Shown here: one piece after another, positions 54,601 to 63,574 of the stretch | Layout: every line of letters begins with the position of its first letter | Position numbering within the stretch: position 1 is the stretch's first letter | Assembly: GCA_947172415.1 (NCBI GenBank) | Contig: OX359189.1 | Span: 3,486,501-3,550,500 of the forward strand | Length of the DNA: 64,000 nt | Reading direction: 5' to 3' | Origin: Chondrosia reniformis | Lineage: Eukaryota; Porifera; Demospongiae; Chondrillida; Chondrillidae | The notes under the pieces: model-generated | What the model was told of the DNA's origin: nothing | Databases searched by the model: none | The model's input: the letters and a program-made list of their open reading frames with translations, nothing else | Position numbers and translations under genes: made by a program

Positions 54601-56516
54601 TCTGTAAATGTTACCAGAGGGATAGGTTTTTTTCTTGTTGTCTTTGTCATCTTTAATCTGTTCAGCAATGTTCTCAGGTAGTAGATCAGTAAAATTCACA
54701 TAATCCCCAGCCATTCCTTTCAACTAAGGAACCTGGTAAAGCAGGTAATCCTTTGCCTTTCCCTTTCCCTTTCACTCACTTGTTGATCATCACTGTCTAT
54801 TTTGGCAACAAGGTTCAATAGTACCAGATACTAGGTTATCAATCACACCCGACATTTAACACTTATTAAAGAGACAGCTTGCAAAAAATCCACAATGTTG
54901 CGTGCAGCAGTAAACATTGTCTTCTTTACCTTTTTGAGATATAGCGAGCTTCTATTACCTAGGGTTGACCATTTAGGCTACAATCTCTGGGCTAATACAG
55001 TGAAGCCTTTGTTATCCAAACCCATTAGTCAAATGCCATGAAAAGTTTGTTCAGATAAGTGAAAACTTTGGATAAATGGAATATATACAACATTGTACGT
55101 AGGCGAAACGGGAACTTTTTGCATCCTACGTACTTTACGTAATAATTACAGTACGCACCAAAAGAAACACACTGCATTGATCGAGATTTTTAAGCGAGGC
55201 ACTTGCCTCTTAACAAGTGGTATTCCACTCAAGATTTTGTTGAGTGGTGGCTCAAGGCACCCCTCGATTGGCAAGCGAGATAATGGCGAGTGCTAATGAG
55301 ACAAAGCGGTGTCGAAACAGTTAAACACAATATATCAATCGATTCTTTGGCCAAATCAGCTTTGATTTCACCATATTTGAGACTCTAGAGAAATGTAGAG
55401 AAATGATTCATTTTCTAGTGTATTCTGACAATCTTGACATCCTTCTTCCTTAGCTCGCGCACACTTTTACTATATTCCAATAGGATTGCCACCCTTTTTA
55501 TTAAAGATTTTAACACTCATTAGTGTGATTACTTAGCACTTGGTAGGTGATTTCTTAGTCGAGATTCTAGCGAGGCTTTTGACGAGATCTCGATCGAGGC
55601 GGCGTTTCTTTTGGCGTGTACCATACAGTAGTATGCAAACAGTCCCTGTTTCGCCTATGTACAATGAATGACCATTTTTAAAAGACAGTACCAACAGCCT
55701 GCATATTCACATACAGAGGCCTAATTCTTTACAATTTATGACTATATATACTTGTTTCTCATAGGCATGATTAAGAATATATTAGCAAGACAATTGGGCA
55801 TAGAGGAAACTCCACCTCAGCACTCAGAGACTACAGCCTCCAGCAAACCCCTAGAAGGTTTGAATAAAGAAAATGCATTACCAAATGTAACTGAAGAGGT
55901 AACACATCAAGAAGACATAGAGGGAGAAGGTTCAGACGAATCGAAACAGATGGAAAGGGTGTTTGGGCAGGTTGATAACCCTAAAGTGAATACTAACAGC
56001 AACAACTCTGAACAACATAAGGAAAATGGTAATGGCACCTCTCCAGCCAACCAATTAGCCAAAGAAGAACCTCATGAAGAGAAATCCCCACAAGATGTTA
56101 TCACAGAGGAATCAAAAGTGACTAATGGAGAAATCAATCCCCCAAGTGACATTACTGCTGAGACTGAAGGTGAAACTGAACCAGCCAATGCTCCTGAACA
56201 GAAGGGTGAGTCTGAACCAGCCAATGATCCTAAACCAGCCAATGCTCCTGAACAGAAGGATGAGTCTGAACCAGCCAATGATCCTGAACAAGCCAATGCT
56301 CCTGAACAGAAGGGTGAGTCTGAACCAGCCAATGATCCTGAACCAGCCAATGATCCTGAACCAGCCAATGATCCTGAACCAGCCAATGATCCTGAACCAG
56401 CCAATGATCCTGAACCAGCCAATGCTCCTGAACAGAAGGATGAGTCTGAAACAGCAGAACAGAAAGATGAGTCTGAGTCACCTTCAGCTGAACAGCTACC
56501 CAATAACACTGCTTAA
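42681..56516 (+). CDS. RSPH3: Radial spoke head protein 3 (RSPH3), 9 coding exons
   Basis: Exons 42681-42793, 42924-43005, 43097-43384, 43456-43575, 44774-44851, 47999-48082, 49062-49140, 49800-49886 and 55765-56516 give 560 codons plus stop. Landmark RSPH3 motifs: YGNIMYDKRIVRGNTYA (near 42-58), RRALARKKAKEHTRSRTPEP, TDAFLDRPPTPLFIPAKSG, LFDFDSEVKP and VGKTVEQALLEVMEEEEL (177-194). The last is the amphipathic helix region in this A-kinase-anchoring family. A coiled-coil segment follows, then SYLTDLVPSVFNNL and GYFYDTVQR. RSPH3 is a core radial-spoke stalk protein of motile cilia. The last exon adds an acidic Pro/Glu/Asn tail with EPANDP repeats (about 449-546). Large introns 5 (3.1 kb) and 8 (5.9 kb) are filled with transposons; the shorter introns 4 and 6 each hold one TIR element. 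Confidence 0.95.
43598..44282. mobile_element. 685-bp TIR element in RSPH3 intron 4
   Basis: Left end AGCATGCTTAGTCTGATGTA and right end (complement) AGCATGCAATTGTCTGACAT, continuing as TAGCCCGACCACCATCCTGC versus TAGCCTGACCACTGTCCTGC. TIRs run about 80 bp. An internal foldback has 16-bp perfect arms GGTCTTCTTCAGTGAC at 43890-43905 and 43915-43930. A second, decayed family member lies at 60412-60660. Confidence 0.75.
45403..45587 (+). pseudogene. HIRAN-like domain remnant inside transposon ends
   Basis: The plus strand reads FSVEAIVRG, a one-base frameshift near 45431, then HTYKDVWAATIGEQLPCISE, LGNAKDAFAVTVLKDGVIIG and ETHENFFPVYI before a stop. The V(R)GYHxYxDVWxAxxGE...N..DxFAVxVxKDGxxVG pattern is the HIRAN-like motif seen in many marine-invertebrate orphan proteins. 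HIRAN domains in HLTF bind DNA 3' ends. No intact ORF remains. Assignment is by pattern memory. Confidence 0.55.
45674..46026 (-). repeat. Inverted copy of the 20100-20371 repeat
   Basis: Starts CAACACCTCGTAAATCAC and ends GAAAATTGTGGTCTTCTCG. It is longer than the copy at 20100 by several small insertions. It sits within the pogo-like element. Confidence 0.7.
46235..47372 (-). pseudogene. pogo/Tigger-family DDE transposase, broken
   Basis: Minus-strand fragments in changing frames: GFVSARDPTKLTLHGGHINI and KSLLGRMGYVKRKC (DNA-binding part), IPDELIFNWYETAL, IAHSDDRRNITAVLAATMTG, LPSQLIYKGKTTRCHPQVP, DGWDIWHSENHWSN, YPALALFDGF, then a stop in place of the usual R, GQTTG, VPANCTDKLQPLDISVNKPM, a stop in place of W after KFQT, and a C-terminal WQSIMMHPDIAINRFRKAGI in a shifted frame, ending at 46235. 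At least two stops and three frameshifts: inactive. Confidence 0.8.
48396..48985. mobile_element. 590-bp element with perfect 22-bp TIRs
   Basis: Left TIR 48396-48417 (begins GGTACACGTCACAAGTAACT) and right TIR 48964-48985 are exact inverted copies. TACG tracts outside extend the match imperfectly. The interior is GC-richer, with repeated CGTTCCGCGGACAGAGCAC-like units (about 48820-48885). No intact ORF. RSPH3 intron 6. Confidence 0.8.
50338..50397 (+). repeat. Three exact 20-bp tandem units
   Basis: Unit CCTTTAGCTAAATAAGACCG repeated three times without mismatch, then CCT. RSPH3 intron 8. Confidence 0.9.
50960..52239 (-). pseudogene. Tc1-like transposase, interrupted
   Basis: Minus strand from MAKLTLIDRACIIVLIEQGV (about 52239): HTH segment VSQSQVAAQVGCSHTCVRNL, second HTH with SITDELNVNYGISVSVSTVK. 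Then, beyond the nested element, HKDWTVEDWGKIIFSDESKF (first catalytic D), KHGGGSLMVWGVF, VFQQDNAPIHSAKAT (second D), PPQSPDLNPIEHLCDELDR (third acidic residue). In-frame stops follow LPFLK and precede PPQSPDL. Inactive. Confidence 0.88.
51508..51847. mobile_element. 340-bp TIR element nested in the Tc1 transposase
   Basis: Ends CAGGCCCGGCGGAGCAGC and (complement) CAGGCCCAGCGGAAGCAA. Flanked by GGGCA at 51503-51507 and 51848-51852, a 5-bp target duplication. Internal GGCCTGACC repeats near both ends. Removing it rejoins the two Tc1 transposase halves in register. Confidence 0.85.
52585..52730 (+). repeat. Dispersed repeat, copy 2 of the 12220 family
   Basis: TTTTCTACGAGCTATGGCC, CAACCGGAATCG and CTCACGAGTTTTTTAA match 12220-12330 in order. 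The open frame at 52539-52745 (-) is therefore repeat-derived. Confidence 0.5.
52790..54670 (-). mobile_element. DIRS-like retroelement relic (RT, RNase H, tyrosine recombinase)
   Basis: Read on the minus strand in order: RT start with KGRHRLIVDLSYPDGYSVND (about 54300), palm region DDFLITGKPDSEVCAKNLD and ELGIPLAMDKNEGPSTELTL (53935-53790), RNase H-like SSDASGSWGCGAVLQSQWLQ (about 53500) and CYCDNKAVVQ (about 53370), then recombinase N-domain VSESTRKCYESSIKCYIAFC (about 53060) and LLLRGVARQKKG. RT-RH-YR order is diagnostic of DIRS elements. The recombinase stops before its catalytic R-H-R-Y part, and frames are broken throughout. RSPH3 intron 8. Confidence 0.8.
54999..55670. mobile_element. 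Composite TIR element related to 25574-25950
   Basis: Begins CAGTGAAGCCTTTGTTATCC, a diverged Tigger-type end after TA. Within it an inverted pair, TGTACGTAGGCGAAACGGGA (about 55093) and (complement) TGTACATAGGCGAAACAGGG (about 55660), continues inward to ACGCACCAAAAGAAAC and ACGCCAAAAGAAACGC, then CGATCGAG. The internal block also occurs in the 25574 element. The outer right Tigger end is not seen. Confidence 0.6.
56178..56471 (+). repeat. Coding minisatellite in RSPH3 last exon
   Basis: 18-bp unit GAACCAGCCAATGATCCT encodes EPANDP. Five near-exact units at 56322-56411 are flanked by EPANAPEQK(G/D)ES variants that form a longer period. Because the period is a multiple of three, both strands stay open, which explains the long antisense frames here. 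Confidence 0.95.
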
Positions 56517-56791
56517 TGACAGTGTACACCTATCAAAATATGTATATGTACGTAGTTAGTGGTGGACACACTGTGCATACATTTATTTTAAGGAAGATAG
56601 AATATTGTACCAATGAAAGATTCAAAGTGAACGTTTGGCTATAGACTTGTGTGTGTACACAATTACAGCTGACTGGAAAGCTTCATATTAGTAAACAAGG
56701 ATACAGATATGTAGCTATAGGTTATAGGATTTTTGAGCAGATGCTTCAATCTTTGCTAATCTAACTTTTCAAGTTGCACAAAACATGGCAA

Positions 56792-56797
56792 AATAAA
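56792..56797 (+). other. Candidate RSPH3 polyadenylation signal
   Basis: AATAAA 276 bases after the RSPH3 stop. No earlier canonical hexamer was seen. Confidence 0.5.
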
Positions 56798-57657
56798 GGT
56801 ATTTCTGTGAATCAAGAGGTACCCAATCAAATGTACATATTAGATGATAGAGATTTCTTCTATATACGTAACTATGCCAAAGTTATCTGAGATGTTCTTG
56901 AGAATTGGATGTTTCAACCCCAGGGGTTTTCTCCAGACACTCAAAAGACTAAAGACAACTGTACATACGTACTTGTAACCCACTGCTATGGCAACGGACA
57001 GCATTATGGCAGTTCTATGCAAGAGGTAATGCTCAGAAAGGTGATTGTGATTATACATGTATATCAATGGAAATGAAAGGCTTTTTGAATGAATAGAAAT
57101 AGCAAATTAAAGGCCCTTGTAATCAATCAGTCAAATGAATAAAATACTGTGAAAAAATATTATAATGGAGTATAAATACAAACCCACTTCCGAGGGTTTC
57201 TGGTAAAATACAATTACTAAACCTGGACTTTGCATTGGCTTATATATTTTGCCTCTACTCCTTGGTAGAACTATGTACATATGCATAAGTCTTACTTGTG
57301 TAACAATCAGCAACAAACATTAATTAATCGTTACTGATATGTATACATGCAGCTAAAGGCATTCACAAATACGTATGTATGTATGTACAGTGTACATATA
57401 ATATTGTAGCATGCACTGCTTAGCTGCACTAATGTATTGCTTTCTGTTGGCTATTAAACTGTAGTCTAAACCACAAACAAACCTTATCACCTACAATTAA
57501 AACTGTTCATGCATTATGTACACCAGCTTAGTAATAGATATGCCAGATCATCTATTATTTTCCATGTTAGATTTTCAGCTTGCCAAATTGCTTAATGATT
57601 AACAAAATCCAATTATATTACATAAAGTACTCACTACATACAAAGAAACTAAAAGGT
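56798..57657. other. Intergenic region between convergent RSPH3 and WARS2
   Basis: The two genes converge here. At 56905-56960 a phrase ATGTTTCAACCCCAGGGG resembles the foldback core of the 43598 element (complement CCTGGGGTTGAAACAT versus CTCGGGATTGAAACGT), a likely decayed copy. No gene seen. Confidence 0.4.
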
Positions 57658-60600
57658 TCAAGATAAGCCCAAAACTTGCTTAACTTTTTTCAAGTTACAT
57701 GATGCAATCTCCCTAGCTCTCAAGTTACCATCCTCCAAAATTGCATCTAGAGCATTTTGTTCATCTAATAAATTAAGTATGCATTCTCTAAGTGGATTCA
57801 AACTAGTAATCAATAAGTCAGCCAGTTCAATCTTTAAATCAACTGTCTGCTTTCCAATAAACTTCTCACAGATCGCCTCAATGTTCATACCACTGAAGCT
57901 AGAATATATCCGTAAAAGATTAGATACACCAGGTCTTTCTCCTGGATTGTAGGTTACAGCAGAAATACAGTCAGTTACAGCTTTACTGATCTTTAGCTTG
58001 ATATCATCAGCAGAATCAGTCAAGTTGATGCGACTGATTTCAGATGCATCAGATTTGCTCATTTTCAGTGTTGGAGATCTAAGACTCATCAATCGTGGAA
58101 CTGTGCCTTCAGATCAAATAAATGCAAAGCAATAGCAAGTATGTACGTATACATAAAAATCAACAGACTTCAAGATCTGAAGCAAATCTTATATCCTCAA
58201 TATCATCTTTGGACTCTTACCACACCTACTCATGTCTCCTATGGAGCTTAATCAACCTAATAAGTATTCCTGTAAAGTGAACTTCAGTTCCTCCTGTTAG
58301 ATCATTGTACCCCTTAGAAGACATGAGTGAGTGAGGTAAGAGTCCAGAGTTGAATGAGAATGATAAGATTAGACTATTGCTAGATTGGACAGGTCTAAGC
58401 TTTATAATACATTTCTACACTGTACGTACATACCCAATATAGCTTGTGGTTCTACAAAGATGGGTTTGTAGTGGGTGTTGAATGTATTGGCAATACTTCT
58501 TGTCAGTTCAAGATGCTGAATCTGGTCTTCCCCTACGGGAACATGAGTAGACCTGATAGCGGTAGAATTAAAATCTGTAACTCATGACAGTAAATGACTT
58601 ACGTTGTAACACTAGAAATAAACACATATAGACTAAAAGTGTTGAGTAACTGTGAGTTTGTCAATTCGATGTGACAATAGTCTGTGGTTAAACATCTCAT
58701 ATAAATATTTCACATCATTGGGTACTCACATTTCCTAAAATTACTTTTAAGGAGACATTAGTTTCAAGGAAACCTTCCTTGTTGTTACATATAACCTGAA
58801 TTCAGGATTATCTTACACGTGTTTATGTAACCAATGACATTGGACTACCCAAGTTTCACTCTATGGGTGCAGCTTATACAGGGGCGGCAGCAGCTCCTAA
58901 AAGTGGGGGGCTCCATCTTACTGGGTGGCAAAAATTACCACCACTACACAACTACTACTGAATTTGTTGAAAAGTCTCATTAGTGGGAGCCTGGGCAAAG
59001 CTTCAGAATGAGGGGCTAAGGCCCCCCAGCTCTTCAGAATGGGGAAGCTGAAGCCCCCCTGCCCTCATCCGCCACCCCTGTATACACCATTAACCTAAAT
59101 ATCTTCAATCCAATGTCAGAAATAGAATACAATTTATGTGTTGGCACTCTTTTATATTTCTACATTATTGAACCATCAACTGTCCAAGAGAAACAAATAA
59201 AGCAAAAGTTAGTATACTCACAACACATACCCATAAAGTAATATGTCTGCTGCCATTAGAATTGGATAAGAATACAATCCCAAAAACTGACTCCCTTTCT
59301 CTTTCCCTTTAGACTGCACAAGCACAAGAAGAACAAGGAAACAAACATCTAACAAAATATGTATTAATTCATGTGTTTAATCCAACCTTTGTTGCATAAA
59401 ATATTTATATAGAGGGTTGGTGGCAGCTGTTAAAGTATAGGACTGTTAAAGTATAGGGCATGATTAATTAAGAGTAGATATGTTCAAAGTGGTGATCAAA
59501 ATGATAATAGTCCACTAATTTATTATGTAGATATACACGTCGCCTCCAATTTCTGCTACCTAGTAGTTGCTTATCATCCAGAAGGTATTTGATCAGATAT
59601 GATTATATACATGTCACCTCACGTTTCTGCTTTCTAGTAGTTGCTTATCATCCAAACTTAATGAAGGTACTAATAATTATTTGATGCATAAAGATACAAT
59701 TAGTTTAAGACAATTTTAATAGTATTCACATCATGCTTCCTTTACATGATATACTAATTGAGCAAAATGTTCAAATGTCTTGCGGTCAATCATGCTTAGC
59801 TAGTAATACCAAAGCTGCACAATTAAAAATTCTAAGCTCACTACATACTATAACCATTACCTTCCATTGGGTCATTCTGTTCAGCCAACCTGTAGGAGTT
59901 CCACAACCCAGTATCCATGCTAATTCAGCATGTTCTGACACCTATATACATATATATATATGTACGTACATACATACATACATACATAAATGAAGGAATA
60001 AAACAGGGATAGTAATGGCTAGGATGCAAAGTACTGCAGCCTACACTTACGTATATGAAGAACTCTAAGTGACATACAGTCATCTCCCAACATTTTTTGT
60101 GACTAATAATCTAATCAGGCTGGTCAGTTTCTGTGTACTAATTGTCCCTTGAGTAATAATTAATACTAGGCATGGGTATAGTCCAAATATGCATGGGGAG
60201 CTACTACTGTTAATAAATTGTTGATTTAATTATAAAATGTACTCACTAATATATTAGTGAAAAATTTTAAGAATACATTTTCATTTGACCACCTCACTAT
60301 TTCGAATTCCCACCTTTATTATATATATGTAAGGCACCGAAATGATTTTTTACCTATAGTTACTAAAACAACCAGTGTCTACAAGCAAAATTACACTCTT
60401 CCACAATGAGAGAATACTAATCTCGTGTAGCCCAGACCACTATCTCACTTCCATATTCACTTGATGACATTAAACAAGTCAGCAACAAAGGGTCTGGTCA
60501 ATTGCCTATACCACGTTTGTTCTAAGCCAGTATGTAACAATAAGAATTGCATTTTTAACACACAATATGGGCTGAGGAAGTGAAGAAATAGGCATCATTT

Positions 60601-63327
60601 CGGGTCTCAACCACATGCAGCATATGCTACATTTTTACACATACAGTGTTTAGTAAGTAGGACTTTCTGGTGTGAAAGGACCATTTTCCACACTGAGGGA
60701 ACACTTGCCAGCCGTTAGCCAAAGACCTCCCCTAAACAATACTGAGAGCTAGAGCACTTATAGCACTGCCACTCAGGCTCAGTGGTCTTGAAACTAAGAT
60801 CCCTACAGATAAATCCATCATTCAGTTAGAAGCTTCAGAGAAGACTACAAGCCCCTAACCAGGTCTCTATTAATATCGAAGTCAGAAGTATATACAGTCT
60901 TCCAAGACAAGCAAGGCCAAAGACCATGTCACTTGCCTACAAGAGGTGTCTAGACAGCTGGTACTCTCAACTTTCTATCATGAAATACATCTGGTTCGTC
61001 TCTACAATGTGATAGGTCATTCCAACCAAAAGTAATGAAGAAAGACATCATGATCGCAGTGAGCCCCTTGCATGTTTGTTCTGGTGTTGAGAGTGGCTGT
61101 GAGGCAGTTATTCATGCTATGAAGGAGATTCTTGATGAATCTGAAGTTGAAGGTGCCTAGCTAGTTGATGCCTCAAAATGCCTTTAATGTGCTGAATAGG
61201 AAGGTAGCTCCTCCATAATATGAAATATGTCAGTCCAGCTCTTGAAACTGTGTGGTAAGCTGTTAAAAATCTCCAATTCGATTGGTTGTGTAACCCATAC
61301 CTAACAGATCGCCCTGTTGTTTCTTCTTTAAAAAGAATTTCGCCACCACCGTACACAACCAATCGAATTCGAGATGGCAATGTTTGCACTTGCCATTGTT
61401 CCTCTCACACTCCAATTATTGGAGTTTTGCCAAACAGTCCATTAGATTTGGTTTGCAGACAACACCACCGCAACAGCACCCTGCAAGTGGCTTAAACAGT
61501 GTTGGGATGCATTGTTAACCTTTGGTCCCCTCTTTGGTTTGGAGCAGAGGTCAGGAGGCCTTTTTTGATGTAAGGGTTTTCCCCCAAATGCCGCCGCCTA
61601 CCACAACAGAGACCTGGCAGTCCTGTACAGAATGCATGAAGGAGTGAAGCAAGAATATGGTGAAAGAGTTAGGGAAGTTGAACAAGGGGTGTTCACCCTC
61701 CCTATTCCTGTCGACAACATTCATGGCAAGGGAAAAGAACTATTTTTTCAAGAGACTTGCTGATACAATTGCTGAGAAGAGAAAACTGCCCTACTCACAA
61801 GTGATGGGGTTGGCTCCAGTGCAGAATTTCATATTTGCTGCTCAGATCTGCAATCATGGCTATTAGAGGTTCCAGATCCAGATTGCCTTAAGCATGCAAG
61901 CGGACTTATTCCACTAACAAAAAAGGATTACTGATGAGGGCTGTGGGGTAGCCTTCATACCCATCAAGCTAAGCAGTATGGACAGTGATGGTGAAGACAA
62001 GATTTGAGGAGTCATTTTAGCAGTTGTAAAAGTGTGTTATACGTATGTGTGATAGATGGTCAACCAGGTCTCACCTTACATCAAGGTTGTTCCTGGACTG
62101 CCATCAAAATCACTCCTGAAGCACTTATCTTTTAAAGCTGATAATTGATGATTCCTAACAATCCAGCAATGTTTGTAAGATCTCAACTTCAAAATACATT
62201 ATTACATACATTATTACATACACTATATGTATTATTGATGTAGACGATTTGCCAAGTTCACACATATCTCATGAATATAGTAATATGTATTTCCAAGGTA
62301 ACTGCATATTAATGAGCCCCACAATTCTGTGGGACAAGAACAAAAATGGAATAAGCAATTGACCAGACCCCAACTCACTGCTTTCATCAAGAGAGTATGG
62401 AGGTGAGATAGCAGCCTAGGGTATGCTAGTGGAATCAGCTATTTTTCCATTAGCAAAATACAAAACAGAGTTAACTACCTTTCTTTTTGTACTAGAACCT
62501 TAAATTGTTTGAGAAACAAAACTCTTATACATTTCACTAGTCTATACATCTGGTGCTAGTTTAATAGAAACAAGTGTATCATAAAAAAAAATAACATATT
62601 TGTTTCACAACAATGGATTCTGATAGTGTACTAAAGCACCTTCCCATAATTTGACTTCATATTTCAAACTTTTAGCAAACAAAATACACTCCCATTAAAC
62701 TTCTATATTTGCCTGTTTCATGTGTGTAGGAATTCTATAATTCGGATGAACAAGAATACGGGTGTAGTATTGCAAAAAAAATAAATGGGGGCCTGAAGAC
62801 TTCAAATATGAGTTCAGTTAGAGTTAGAACTATAAATCAAGTAAGGATGAGGTCAGTAGACATGTAAATTTACTAGAAGACTGGCAAAGTCTGCATGTCT
62901 GTACGTACGGAATTATTATATAGTTTTCTGACTACTGTAAACGTCTACACAGCTTCGGCTATCACTGATCCATTTTAGGATCCTATGTTACCAAGAACTT
63001 ATGTAAAGGTCAAATGCTACGAATATGTGCTTCACGTACACAAGATTGCTGAAACAAGATGCTCCTTTTGGGGTCAACACCGCAAGCTAACAGGCTTGCT
63101 GCCATTTTATAAATGTTGGCTCTCAGAATTTTAGGATCCTGTGGTATTGTGATAGAATGAAGGTCCACTATACTGTACAACACAGACTTGTTATCATCTT
63201 GTAACTTAGTCCAATTCTTTAACGCTCCTAAATAGTTTCCTATGTGAGGAATCCCTGTCGGCTGAATACCGGAAAATATTCTTCTGCCCGCTCCTGCTAG
63301 CGACATTTGCCAATTGCGTAATCTCAT
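57658..63327 (-). CDS. WARS2: Mitochondrial tryptophanyl-tRNA synthetase (WARS2), 5 coding exons
   Basis: Exons 63327-63040, 59941-59861, 59313-59231, 58552-58434 and 58100-57658 give 337 codons plus stop. It charges tRNA-Trp with tryptophan in mitochondria. Class I signature PHIGN (27-31, after FSGIQPTG) and KMSKS (203-207) are intact; [17 protein letters not shown] and [15 protein letters not shown] are typical bacterial-type TrpRS blocks. Human WARS2 is 360 residues. The ATG at 63327 directly follows an in-frame TGA. The N-terminus [16 protein letters not shown] is short, basic and hydroxylated, consistent with a mitochondrial presequence. Exon 1 to 2 is joined across a 3.1-kb intron holding retroelement debris. 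Confidence 0.95.
58185..58370. mobile_element. 186-bp TIR element in WARS2 intron 4
   Basis: Left AATCTTAT...GGACTCTTACC and right (complement) AATCTTATCATTCTCATTCA...GGACTCTTACC share the termini and CTCATGTCT. TIRs about 50 bp with small gaps. Non-coding. Confidence 0.65.
58879..59080. mobile_element. 202-bp TIR element, TATA target duplication
   Basis: Ends CAGGGGCGGCAGCA and (complement) CAGGGGTGGCGGATGA. Flanked by TATA at 58875-58878 and 59081-59084. GC-rich interior with GGGGGGCT and complementary CCCCCC tracts. CAGGGGCGG-type ends are common in hAT-like MITEs, but a 4-bp duplication is atypical for hAT. WARS2 intron 3. Confidence 0.7.
59529..59662 (+). repeat. Direct duplication of about 55 bp
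   Basis: TTTCTGCTACCTAGTAGTTG / TTTCTGCTTTCTAGTAGTTG followed by CTTATCATCCA in both; second copy starts 81 bases after the first. WARS2 intron 2. Confidence 0.75.
59941..59992. repeat. TA/TACG/TACA microsatellite
   Basis: TATATA run, then TACGTACATACATACATACA. It abuts WARS2 exon 2 and would form part of its polypyrimidine-poor acceptor region on the minus strand. Confidence 0.8.
60412..60660 (+). mobile_element. Decayed second copy of the 43598 TIR family
   Basis: TGTAGCCCAGACCACTATCT, TTGATGACATTA and GGGTCTGGTC follow the order of TGTAGCCCGACCACCATCCT, TTTGACATCATT and GTGGTCTGGT at 43613-43675. The later GAGGAAGTGAAGAAATAGGC part recalls its GAAGAAGACC core. WARS2 intron 1. Confidence 0.5.
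60670..61545. other. WARS2 intron 1, unassigned
   Basis: No exon or clear element. An inverted pair near 61270-61375 (CTCCAATTCGATTGGTTGTG and CACAACCAATCGAATTCGAG) suggests a small foldback. Confidence 0.4.
61550..61890 (+). pseudogene. Retroelement-associated ORF remnant
   Basis: Plus-strand fragments: [12 protein letters not shown]-type block (here [20 protein letters not shown]), [35 protein letters not shown] and, one frame on, [19 protein letters not shown]. These match the order of a protein block (FFDVRVFNP ... REVEHGxFTPLVF ... RLAxLLxxKR ... LSFSLLRSAxxCIRGSRS) that recurs next to RT genes in cnidarian and sponge genomes. Several frameshifts. WARS2 intron 1. Confidence 0.6.
61895..63039. 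other. WARS2 intron 1, proximal part
   Basis: AT-rich, no recognisable gene or element on either strand. Confidence 0.4.
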
Positions 63328-63574
63328 TCACGCCGTGCATACGTTCCATTTTAAGGGAGACCAACCCTCGGACCAACCCATTACATTGAAAATACATTCA
63401 TCGAAAAGCTGGGTATAAACAAAAACTGAAAGTGAAGGTTCATTTCACTCACTACAAATCGAAATAAATTCGTGGGTACAAGTAAGAAATGAAGTTACAA
63501 ATAATATTACACACCAAGCAGGCAAGTGCTGAAATTATGCCTGCAACTTAGTCACTTCAAACTAAACTGCTTAT

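Noticed and set aside
56072-56559. Long antisense and shifted frames over the RSPH3 tail
   Set aside because: Produced by the 18-bp minisatellite, whose period keeps several frames open.
63206-63397. Upstream start at 63397 for WARS2
   Set aside because: It is in a different frame from the synthetase; the ATG at 63327 follows an in-frame TGA and leads directly into the HIGN region.
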